From the NCBI GenBank assembly GCA_964441505.1, contig CAYTUV010000008.1:1-64000 (forward strand): a stretch of 64,000 bases of DNA, written 5' to 3'. The DNA comes from Fen-1258 sp964441505. GTDB lineage: Bacteria; Bacteroidota; Ignavibacteria; Ignavibacteriales; Melioribacteraceae. Made by a program: the position numbers and the translations under genes. The notes under the pieces were generated by a model that was not told where the DNA came from, ran no database searches, and worked only from the letters and a program-made list of their open reading frames with translations. Of the stretch, positions 17,628 to 26,147 are shown piece after piece; positions within the stretch are counted from its first letter, which is position 1; each line of letters opens with the position of its first letter.

Positions 17628-18359
17628 TCAATCGATTTCAAACGAAGCGCTGACTACCGCTGTGATCTCCTTTTCGATTGATGATGTGTCGTTCATTCCA
17701 TAATCTGAAATAACATTTGAATTGAGAGGTGTAATTTGAATTACTCCCATCCTTGCGTTACGTAATGGACCAAGACTTCTTCCTGTCGCCTCAGCAATTT
17801 TCTCGGCGCGTTCCATTGCATTTTTTGATGCGGCAGCTTGAACAGCAATTTTCAAATCGTCTAGTTTTGTGTAAAGGTATTCAGGTGCATCAACGCTGAT
17901 GTCCAGAGTTTTTTCCACAAATGAGCTCAAGGAAAGAGAAAGTTCCTTAATTTTCTTTACATCGTTCGATTTAATTTCAAAGCGTTGGGTGTAAACGTAA
18001 CCTAAAACTTTTTGCGTTTGATTGCCGTTCGGAGCAACTTCAAAAATAGGATTACCGTTGATGCTGAATACTTCGATTTGATCTTTTGAGAAACCTTTAT
18101 CTGCTAAATATTTTAGTATTATCGGCATCTGCTGCTGAACAATTTGATATGCCGTCTTTCTATCTCCGCTTGATGCTTGCAGTGTACCTCGCTGAATACC
18201 GAGATCGGAAATAATCGATTTTTTTGCCGAGCCCGTAACCGTAATTGTTTGGTCAGAGTTCTTTGTCGATTTCCAGACCATCGAGAAGATAATTACGGAA
18301 AGAACAATTGACCCCGCCAAAATTGAAACGGGAATAACGTGTTTAAATTTTTCATCCAT
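17628..18359 (-). CDS. SIMPL (DUF541) domain protein, membrane-anchored
   Basis: 243 aa. An N-terminal transmembrane segment (about 9-29, IPVSILAGSIVLSVIIFSMVW) anchors a periplasmic SIMPL domain with the hallmark ITVTGSAKK, then alternating strands and helices to EKEITAVVSASFEID. SIMPL proteins (for example BP26 and YggE) form oligomeric channel-like or stress-related periplasmic assemblies; a precise function is not established. It stands alone between repeat-rich spacers. Confidence 0.85.
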   Translation of the reverse strand: MDEKFKHVIPVSILAGSIVLSVIIFSMVWKSTKNSDQTITVTGSAKKSIISDLGIQRGTLQASSGDRKTAYQIVQQQMPIILKYLADKGFSKDQIEVFSINGNPIFEVAPNGNQTQKVLGYVYTQRFEIKSNDVKKIKELSLSLSSFVEKTLDISVDAPEYLYTKLDDLKIAVQAAASKNAMERAEKIAEATGRSLGPLRNARMGVIQITPLNSNVISDYGMNDTSSIEKEITAVVSASFEID

Positions 18360-18418
18360 AATTAATCCGGCTTTTGTTTGGCTTAAGATAATATTTCTTC
18401 ACGAAAAGTGAAGCCAAG

Positions 18419-20653
18419 TTATTTTATCAAAACCATTTTTTTAGTTTCAAAATAATTTCCGGCTTTTAATGAATAGAAGTAAATGCCGCTGGGTATTTCT
18501 CGACTTCGTTCGAAATGACCTATGTCAAATTTAACTTCATAATTGCCAGGTTGCTTATATTCATCAACAAGAGTTGCTACCTCTCGTCCGAGAATATCAA
18601 AAATTTTTAATGAAACGTTACCTGCTACCGGTAACTGATAATTTATAACCGTACTCGGATTAAATGGGTTAGGGTAGTTCTGATAAAGATGGGATATATG
18701 TGGTATTTCGTCGTTGGTCTTGTAAACCGAAGTGGATAGGTCGTTTTTATAAATCGAGAAACCATAATAACCCAGCGATACATAAATAATGTTTTCCTTG
18801 ATAAAAATATTGTTAGGCTTTGCCCTACCTAAATTATAATAACCGATTTCGATAGGTCTGAATGAATCAGAAATATCATATATGACCAATCCTTTTGTCT
18901 CTTCCATTAAATACAGATAGTTCCCTTCAACGCGGACCTTTTGTAAAAACGTAAAACCCTTATTGAAGAGTAAATTATGAGATACATTTTTATAATTAAA
19001 TATTCGTAATCCATGAGATCCCTCAGCAACAAAAACTATTGAGTCTTTTACCGCTACCCCGAGAGCGGAGCCTAAAGTTTGAAAGCGAGAATATTCCCGT
19101 GGATTGGCGGGATCTGAAATATCCAATATGTATATGCCTTTTATTGAAGCAGCAAGAAAACAGAGATTTTCTTTTAATTCTATATCAACGCCATACACCT
19201 CAAAAGGTAACTTGAATAATTCTATCGGTTGTGAAGGATTGGAGATATCGAATATATAAAGACCAGAAAACCTAGCTGCTACATAAGCATAATTATTCTT
19301 CACTATCACTTTATTTCCTTCAACAGTACCTCCTCCAACTTCATTAAAAGAATTGTCTCCTTGTAACTGGAGAATTTGAAAACCATATCTGCCGCTCGGA
19401 GTACTTGTAAGAAACATAAGTCCGTTGTTAGCATATATCGAAGTTGTATAAGAAAGAGGAAATAATAGATTTCTTGGTTTCGTAGTTTTAATAATATTGC
19501 TCACATTAGACTGATCAAAAGTATTTAAACCACTATATCCACATGCAGCGAAGATTCTATCATTTTCGACGAACAAATCATTTACCGTATTACATGTTTC
19601 GTAGGAAATTATCTTAGCTACATTTTTCAAATCCACCAGAGAAAAGACTGACATTCCGAAACCTCCTTCAGCGATTATCAGATTATTTTTTGAAACAGAA
19701 ACTGAATAACTGTCGAAAGTCCATATACCCTTATAACCATAAATACTGACGCTATTAAAGAGATGGGGTGAATAGGGCTTAGAGATGCTATAAACTTCGA
19801 CACCATCCCCAACATCAGAAGCATATGCAAGAAACAGGAGAGAATCCTGAATAGCGAGATCCCTACCATTTGAATACCAATCACCTGGAATATGATTCGA
19901 ATAGACTTGTTTTGTTGATTTCGAATCCGTTATATCAAGCACAAATATCTTTCCCAAATATCGTGGTGTTTGATGGTTGACTGTTCCTACGTAGGCATAA
20001 TTATTTTTAATAATTATAGCAGATGGATAATATTTACCTTCAAAATTATAAGTAGATAAAAGTTTGGGGATGTTTTTATCTTTAGTATTTATAATCGATA
20101 ATTCTCCCATACTATCACACAAGTAAGCAAGTGTATCTGTAGCACAAATTTGAGTAAGAGATTTTGTAGCTACAGGTCTAAATGTTGATAAAAGATTTGG
20201 TCTCTTGGGGTCGGATATGTCAATTATGTGAAATCCTTCTGCATCATCCACTAGGTACACGAAATTGTCCATAATAAAAAGAGACTTGCATTTGCCTACT
20301 GTTTGGAAAAAGCCAATTTTATCTGGAGCTGAAATATTGGAAACATTTATTAAGTATAATCCACCGTCAGTGGCTACATACAATGTGTTCCCCTTTATTT
20401 CCAAATCATTAATGAGGAATTGAGTCACAAATTGACTTTTTTTCTCAACGATATTCATTGATTTTAGAATTACAATATCGACAGCCGTACCATTACCTAA
20501 AAATATTATAGAGTCTTGTGAAGTAACAGTGAAGCAGGGACCTTCTGAAAAGCGTCCTAAAAGAGAGAGGTTTTTAGAATCTTGCGAGTATACAGACTTG
20601 ATGCAAAATAAACTTACCAACAAATAAATAACGACAATTCTAAAAGATTTCAT
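18419..20653 (-). CDS. LVIVD-repeat beta-propeller secreted protein with T9SS sorting domain
   Basis: 744 aa from ATG 20653, chosen because the signal peptide (MKSFRIVVIYLLVSLFCIKSVYSQ) then starts at residue 1; an ATG 9 codons upstream is possible. The body consists of repeated units of about 45 residues of the form NYAYVA...GLYIFDISNPSQPIEL, the LVIVD repeat, which is predicted to build a beta-propeller. The last 80 residues are a T9SS type A domain (YQNYPNPFNPSTVINYQLPVAGNVSLKIFDILGREVATLV). It is probably exported through the outer membrane. Ligand unknown. No partner gene is close: the next gene upstream ends at 20966. Confidence 0.82.
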   Translation of the reverse strand: MKSFRIVVIYLLVSLFCIKSVYSQDSKNLSLLGRFSEGPCFTVTSQDSIIFLGNGTAVDIVILKSMNIVEKKSQFVTQFLINDLEIKGNTLYVATDGGLYLINVSNISAPDKIGFFQTVGKCKSLFIMDNFVYLVDDAEGFHIIDISDPKRPNLLSTFRPVATKSLTQICATDTLAYLCDSMGELSIINTKDKNIPKLLSTYNFEGKYYPSAIIIKNNYAYVGTVNHQTPRYLGKIFVLDITDSKSTKQVYSNHIPGDWYSNGRDLAIQDSLLFLAYASDVGDGVEVYSISKPYSPHLFNSVSIYGYKGIWTFDSYSVSVSKNNLIIAEGGFGMSVFSLVDLKNVAKIISYETCNTVNDLFVENDRIFAACGYSGLNTFDQSNVSNIIKTTKPRNLLFPLSYTTSIYANNGLMFLTSTPSGRYGFQILQLQGDNSFNEVGGGTVEGNKVIVKNNYAYVAARFSGLYIFDISNPSQPIELFKLPFEVYGVDIELKENLCFLAASIKGIYILDISDPANPREYSRFQTLGSALGVAVKDSIVFVAEGSHGLRIFNYKNVSHNLLFNKGFTFLQKVRVEGNYLYLMEETKGLVIYDISDSFRPIEIGYYNLGRAKPNNIFIKENIIYVSLGYYGFSIYKNDLSTSVYKTNDEIPHISHLYQNYPNPFNPSTVINYQLPVAGNVSLKIFDILGREVATLVDEYKQPGNYEVKFDIGHFERSREIPSGIYFYSLKAGNYFETKKMVLIK

Positions 20654-20965
20654 AAAATCTTTCCCATCATTCTTCAACATCTTAAACTATATTTAATAAG
20701 TAATATTATATCCAATTCTTTCATTAAATTTATACTAACTTAAGTTAGGTCAATAGGATGGTGGTATCAATGTAATTTTGATAATCCTACCTACAAAAAT
20801 ATCACAAAAACGAATTTTTTTGGTATTTCCCCCAGTTTATATACCTTCAAAAACGGAAGAAGTGGAGTATACCACTGGGTGAATTGAGCTCCACCCTCAG
20901 CCTTGCTGTTATATGAGTAACCGTTTAATAAACTATAAAATAACTCGAAAATTATCCGGTAAAAA

Positions 20966-23530
20966 CTATAACTGTATAATTGCAAATTTGAGAATCTTTA
21001 CCGTGGCAAAATCCGGCAACTCTATATGCACGATATAGAGTCCTGAGGCCAGATTTACACCATTGTCATTTTTTAAATCCCACTTAATAATTCGTTCGGG
21101 AGAATCTTTTTCAAATTTTCTTACAAGGTATCCCGCAATATTGAATATTCTGAAGATGGCGCGAGAAGGTAAATTTGTAAAATTGATAAACCTATCAAAG
21201 TTGAATAATTCGTTCCTGGTTGTTCCGTAGAAAGGATTTGGGAAAACATTGATATTATCAAGACTTTCCCCAGCTGCATTCTGATCAATCTGAGATCCTT
21301 TAGTTTTATAGCGATATACATCTAGATTGGTAAAAGGTTTATTAACATTCAGAATTATTCTAAGGAGGACTCCCTCTACAAGAGGTATGTCATCTTTATT
21401 TGGCGGTATAGTCTGCTCAAAAAGAATTGTCTTTGCAGATGTTAGATTAATAACATTAAATAATGTAATTCCGTTTTTTATCTGAAATCTAATCTCATAT
21501 TCGCTGTCTGTTAATTTCATAGGATCAACAACACTAGCGTTAACATAAGAGGTTGAAGATCCGGCATTGTGAAATATGGAGATACTTGAGCCCGCCTTTA
21601 GATCACTTATCAATCCCGGAGGTAATGGCTGAGGCATGGCTTTATAAATCGTTGCGTTCGATTCATAGTAGTTCGTTGCAAGTAAATTTGAAGATGTGTA
21701 GGAGTATTGCGTAACTCCAAAATAATATTCGTTCCAGTTAACCAAAGGTTGATTCCGAATTGGATCTTGTTTAATTGAAATGTGCCTTTTTATTCCTGAA
21801 TCGGAACCGTTAATTCTAGAAGTGAAAGTATATGATTGTGTCGATGGATCGAAATCGACCGAACCTATTTTTGTAATACCATTAGATAGATCGTACGTTG
21901 CAACAAGTTTAGCTTCGCTTATTTTTGAATCCGCCTTCGGGAATTGATATACATTATAACCTTCGAACTTATACAAGAAATCACCCGCTTCAATTCTATT
22001 TATTTGATTCTGATCTTCTCCCCAATCTAAAAGTATTTCACCATCAAAGTTGATAACCTTTACAACCGGTTTAGTTTGATTAAAAGTTATCGGCGGTGTC
22101 CATGGCCATAGATAAGAATTTCTCAAAATGTAAGTATCGAATTTTAGAACGGCTACTGCACCAAGATTATTTACAATCCCATCAGCTCCGGCAGCCAGTT
22201 CCGCAAATATAACTTCCTGAGTATCTCCCGGTGCCATATTGAAAGCCCCTGAGGACAAAAGTAGTCTCCTATCGCTGGCGGGAACTTGAATCCCATCATA
22301 AAAACCTGTTCTTCTAAGGTAATCGCCAGAAAGCGGAAACTTTGTTGTTCCTCCTCCCAACTGCGCTGGTATCGGCCAGGGTTCTCCGGTTAAGAGTTTC
22401 CCTTGAAGTAAATTGTATAATTCAATAGTCCCTCTATATTGACCTAGCCTAGGATCTGTGAAACCAACATTGCTATTAGTCGTATGACTGAATGCGAAAA
22501 ATCCCAAATTCCTTTTGCCCTTAATTTTTTTACCCATAAAAGTTGCTACATCATTAATACTGCCGGGAACAATTGGACCCTGTAATAAACTAAATCCCAC
22601 AGCGGGTGAAAACTGCTGATACTGATCATCATTAGTAGTGGTACTAAAAATATAACCAAGATTTAGAGTTGTGTCGCATCCTGCCAGATCAGCTCTTCTG
22701 CTGCTGATATCAACATCCGACCAGATGCCAACATGCATATCGGTAAATTGTTTATTGCTCTTGTTAATTATTACATAGCGTTTGAACAATGCATTACCTA
22801 ATGAATTTTCATAATTATAACCCCAGATTATTACCTGCACTTCAATTCCCATCGGAAGAGATCCGAAGAGTTCTTTTGTTTTATTTGAATCAAGATCATT
22901 GGCAACAAACCATAAAGTTTGATCTCCGCCGCCGCTGCCCGGTATATCAATGGATGGTTCATATTTCCGGTTCCCATTTTTATCTTCAAAGGGAGCTCCA
23001 TTTTCTGCCGGCCATTCATTCCAGTCTTTTTCGTATTGAGAAAATATTTCCTGAACTGTCTTTCCTTCATCTGCGGCTTCCATTTCAAGATCGGCATCTT
23101 TGTAATCTCTTCTTACTCGATATACTCTGACACCCGGCGCGTCAGGATTTTCGGTTGATCCGTTAGAAAGAATTTTTCCGGGAGTTAAACCGGAGCGGAA
23201 AGAAGATCCTCCCGAATAAATTTTTCCATCTATTTTACCAGCCCAGAGAAAGCCGGTATTTGTAACACAAATATTTCCGGAACCTTTCGGAAATTGAAAT
23301 CCAGAAAAGGCATTTGTAGATGGATTCGCATCCGCAATTCCATTATTTAGAATGTAAGTGGAAATATTATTTATGTTGAATTTCGCCGATCTGACTGCAG
23401 TTAAATTGGATAGCTGAGATTTATTCCATCCGTCTTTAGTCTGTGCACCAAGTTCAATAAAGGAAATCAAAATTGAAAAAATGAATAGCATCACAACTTG
23501 ACTAGTCTTTATTACAATATTTTTATTCAT
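20966..23530 (-). CDS. Large secreted protein, tandem paralogue 3 of 3
   Basis: 854 aa with an N-terminal signal or anchor segment (about 8-30). All three tandem paralogues share a conserved core: NINNISTYI, SGLTPGKILSNGS, VRVYRVRRDYKDADLEMEA, FSQYEKDWNEWPAENGAPF, SLPMGIEVQV, GDTQEVIFAELAAGADG and a C-terminal INVFPNPFYG...RIFNIAGYLVRKFEKDSP...SGLYIVHIELPDF segment that resembles T9SS-type C-terminal domains. A calcium-type D-x-N-x-N motif (FEDKNGNRKYEP) lies near residue 190. Function unknown; probable cell-surface or extracellular protein. It is the most divergent copy, 22 bp downstream of the middle one, so the set is likely one transcript. Confidence 0.7.
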   Translation of the reverse strand: MNKNIVIKTSQVVMLFIFSILISFIELGAQTKDGWNKSQLSNLTAVRSAKFNINNISTYILNNGIADANPSTNAFSGFQFPKGSGNICVTNTGFLWAGKIDGKIYSGGSSFRSGLTPGKILSNGSTENPDAPGVRVYRVRRDYKDADLEMEAADEGKTVQEIFSQYEKDWNEWPAENGAPFEDKNGNRKYEPSIDIPGSGGGDQTLWFVANDLDSNKTKELFGSLPMGIEVQVIIWGYNYENSLGNALFKRYVIINKSNKQFTDMHVGIWSDVDISSRRADLAGCDTTLNLGYIFSTTTNDDQYQQFSPAVGFSLLQGPIVPGSINDVATFMGKKIKGKRNLGFFAFSHTTNSNVGFTDPRLGQYRGTIELYNLLQGKLLTGEPWPIPAQLGGGTTKFPLSGDYLRRTGFYDGIQVPASDRRLLLSSGAFNMAPGDTQEVIFAELAAGADGIVNNLGAVAVLKFDTYILRNSYLWPWTPPITFNQTKPVVKVINFDGEILLDWGEDQNQINRIEAGDFLYKFEGYNVYQFPKADSKISEAKLVATYDLSNGITKIGSVDFDPSTQSYTFTSRINGSDSGIKRHISIKQDPIRNQPLVNWNEYYFGVTQYSYTSSNLLATNYYESNATIYKAMPQPLPPGLISDLKAGSSISIFHNAGSSTSYVNASVVDPMKLTDSEYEIRFQIKNGITLFNVINLTSAKTILFEQTIPPNKDDIPLVEGVLLRIILNVNKPFTNLDVYRYKTKGSQIDQNAAGESLDNINVFPNPFYGTTRNELFNFDRFINFTNLPSRAIFRIFNIAGYLVRKFEKDSPERIIKWDLKNDNGVNLASGLYIVHIELPDFATVKILKFAIIQL

Positions 23531-23552
23531 GTCTCCACCTAAAAAAAATTTT

Positions 23553-26120
23553 TCAATAACGATCCGGTAAAAATACTTCTGTGAAGAGAGCGAGTTTTAG
23601 AATCTTAATTCTTCCAAGATCCGGCAGTTCAATGTGAACAATGTAAAGACCGGAAGGCACCTGAAAATAATTTTCTGTTAAAATATTCCATCTTAAGAAC
23701 TGACCGGGCGAATCTTTTTCAATTTTGCGCACTAACTCTCCGGCAATATTGAAAATTCTTATCACTGCCCTCTGAGGAAGGTGTGAGAATGTTACGTGTC
23801 TGTCATACTTATTGAATTCGTTTCGGTTACCGCCGTAATATGGATTCGGAAAAACATTAATTTTTTCTAAGTCGTCTATGGCAAGCTTCTCATCATAAGT
23901 TGCTTTGGGAGTAGTAAGACGGAAAACATCTTTTTCGCTGAGAGGCTTTGATGAATTGTCTTTGACTCTCAAGATGAATCCTTCAGTAACTAAGAAATCA
24001 TTATCGCCGGAAAGGTTTGCCTGATTAACTAAAAGGGGTTTGCTGGAAGTAGTGTTTGTGAGATTAAATACTGTTTTACCGTTGACGGTTTTAAAACTAA
24101 TTTCATACTCGTTGCCTGTCAATCCAATCGGATCAAGAATCAAGGCACTCACTTCCGCATTAGAATTCCCTGCAGTATGTATAGAATTTATTAGATCACC
24201 GAACTTACTGGTTAATCTTATGCCCGGTTTAGGCGTTTGAGGCTTTACAGTTACAATTGAAATTGGGTTTTCAACATAACCATAAGGGAAATAGTATTCT
24301 TCTGAAACACGGAAATAACTCACACCGAAATCATAATCACTACCGTTGTTAAGTGGTATCTCATTCAGATAATCTTTTTTTATCAATATGAACCGCTGAA
24401 TTCCGGAATCTGAACCAAATTTTTTATTTACTTGCGTGACATAGCCTGTTGTCGGCTCTACTTCCTCATCATAATAATATTGCCGGTTATCTTTAAGATC
24501 GAACGTGGCAATTAATTTTTTATCTCCAAGTGTGGATTCTTCTTTCGAAATCTGATAAACATTGTATCCCTGAAATGAATAGATCGTTGATTGAAGTTTT
24601 TCAACTTCATTAATTTTAGCAACGTCGCTGCCCCATGTTAAAATAATTTCTCTATCCATCTCAGCTGCTTGAAGGTTTGAGATCTGTTTTAATGTGGCCG
24701 GCGGGATAAAATTTACTAAGTATAACTGCTTGGCAGCGGCAACAGATTTTTTTAGAAGTGAAATGGAGGCAAAACGAGAATAACCTTGGTCTCCGCCTGC
24801 GGCTATTTCTGCAAAGACAACTTCCTGTGTATCACCCGGAGCCATATTGAATGGACCGGTACAAACTATCATTCGCCTGTCACTGATTCTGGGAAAAGGA
24901 ATAAAATCTAGAAAACCAGAGTGTGCTATAGGGTCGCCCGAGAAGGGTAATTTTGTAGCTCCTCCGGTCAAAGGATTCTGGAATGGATCTCCGTTATAAA
25001 GTTTACCTTGCAAAAAATTATAAAAATATTGTGGGACTCTTGGATCCGGCCAGTATGGATCTCCTAAAATAGGCCATATATACAAACTCAACGCCGTGAT
25101 GGGTAAATTTCTTTTCCCAGTCACCATTTTATTTCTAAAATATCCTCTATCATTAGAACTTCCCGGAACCAATGGACCTTGCAATAAATGAAAACCAACT
25201 GCCGGGATAAATGAACCATATGATGGATCCTGATCGTCTTTATTATATGCATAACCGAGATTCATTGTTGTATCGCATCCAATAAGATCATCCCCCGCAT
25301 CTCCACCAATATCCGGATCGGACCAGATACCCAAATACATCTCATCGAAATGTTTTTGGCTTTTGTTGATAATTACATATTTTTTGAAAAGCATATTACC
25401 AAGAGCATAATTCTGATTATAACCCCAAACTGTCACCTGCATTTCAATTCCCATCGGAAGAGAGCTAAAAACCTTTCGAGTTTGATCGGGATTTAGATCG
25501 TTTGCAACAAACCAGAGAGTTTGATCTCCGGTGCCAGGTATATCAACAAGAGGTTCATATTTACCATTCATATTTTTGTCTTCAAACGGAGCCCCGCTTT
25601 CAGCCGGCCATTCATTCCAATCTTTTTCGTATTGAGAAAAGATTTCCTGAGCTGTCTTCCCTTCATCATTAGCTTCCATCTGAAGATCAGCATCTTTATA
25701 ATCTCTTCTAACCCGATACACTCTCACATTCGGAGAATTAATATCTTCCGCTGATCCGACAGAAAGAATTTTTCCCGGATTTAATCCTGAACTATAAGTT
25801 GAACCGCCAACTCGAATTTCCCCATCTATTTTTGCCCCCCAAACAAAACCCGATTCATACATGGTTGTTTTACCAGAACTTTTAGGATATTGAAAACCTG
25901 AATTGCCTGTATTAGGGTCGTTATCTGCCCGCCCATCCCTATAAATGAAGGTTGAGATGTTGTTAATATTAAACTTTGCATATTGCTCAGTGAGTGTTTT
26001 TGAAAGTTTTATTGAATTTGATTTGCCCTTAACCTGTGCAGTAAGGGAGGTAAAACTCAAAAAGATGAATAAAACAATGGCTGTTCTTAATAAAGTGGTG
26101 TATACTTTTAAAGAGTTCAT
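23553..26120 (-). CDS. Large secreted protein, tandem paralogue 2 of 3
   Basis: 855 aa with a signal peptide ending near residue 29 (FTSLTAQ). It has the same architecture as its neighbours: VRRDYKDADLQMEAND, FSQYEKDWNEWPAESGAPFEDKN, SLPMGIEMQVTVWGYN, IWSDPDIGGDAGDDLIGCDTT, GDTQEVVFAEIAAGGDQGYSRFASISLLKKSVAAA and the C-terminal INVFPNPYYGGNRNEFNKYDRHVTFSHLPQRAVIRIFNIAGELVRKIEKDSP. The region encoding roughly residues 495-535 is identical at DNA level to copy 1 over 113 bp. Function unknown. The repeated 'Y-E-K-D-W-N-E-W-P' core suggests a family confined to this lineage; that is inference. Confidence 0.7.
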   Translation of the reverse strand: MNSLKVYTTLLRTAIVLFIFLSFTSLTAQVKGKSNSIKLSKTLTEQYAKFNINNISTFIYRDGRADNDPNTGNSGFQYPKSSGKTTMYESGFVWGAKIDGEIRVGGSTYSSGLNPGKILSVGSAEDINSPNVRVYRVRRDYKDADLQMEANDEGKTAQEIFSQYEKDWNEWPAESGAPFEDKNMNGKYEPLVDIPGTGDQTLWFVANDLNPDQTRKVFSSLPMGIEMQVTVWGYNQNYALGNMLFKKYVIINKSQKHFDEMYLGIWSDPDIGGDAGDDLIGCDTTMNLGYAYNKDDQDPSYGSFIPAVGFHLLQGPLVPGSSNDRGYFRNKMVTGKRNLPITALSLYIWPILGDPYWPDPRVPQYFYNFLQGKLYNGDPFQNPLTGGATKLPFSGDPIAHSGFLDFIPFPRISDRRMIVCTGPFNMAPGDTQEVVFAEIAAGGDQGYSRFASISLLKKSVAAAKQLYLVNFIPPATLKQISNLQAAEMDREIILTWGSDVAKINEVEKLQSTIYSFQGYNVYQISKEESTLGDKKLIATFDLKDNRQYYYDEEVEPTTGYVTQVNKKFGSDSGIQRFILIKKDYLNEIPLNNGSDYDFGVSYFRVSEEYYFPYGYVENPISIVTVKPQTPKPGIRLTSKFGDLINSIHTAGNSNAEVSALILDPIGLTGNEYEISFKTVNGKTVFNLTNTTSSKPLLVNQANLSGDNDFLVTEGFILRVKDNSSKPLSEKDVFRLTTPKATYDEKLAIDDLEKINVFPNPYYGGNRNEFNKYDRHVTFSHLPQRAVIRIFNIAGELVRKIEKDSPGQFLRWNILTENYFQVPSGLYIVHIELPDLGRIKILKLALFTEVFLPDRY

Positions 26121-26147
26121 CTTTCTAATTTTTTTGTTAATAAATTC

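Noticed and set aside
22789..23158. Plus-strand frames of 79-113 codons opposite the large secreted paralogues
   Set aside because: They mirror conserved codons of the minus-strand genes and recur at equivalent places in the paralogues, so they are antisense shadows.
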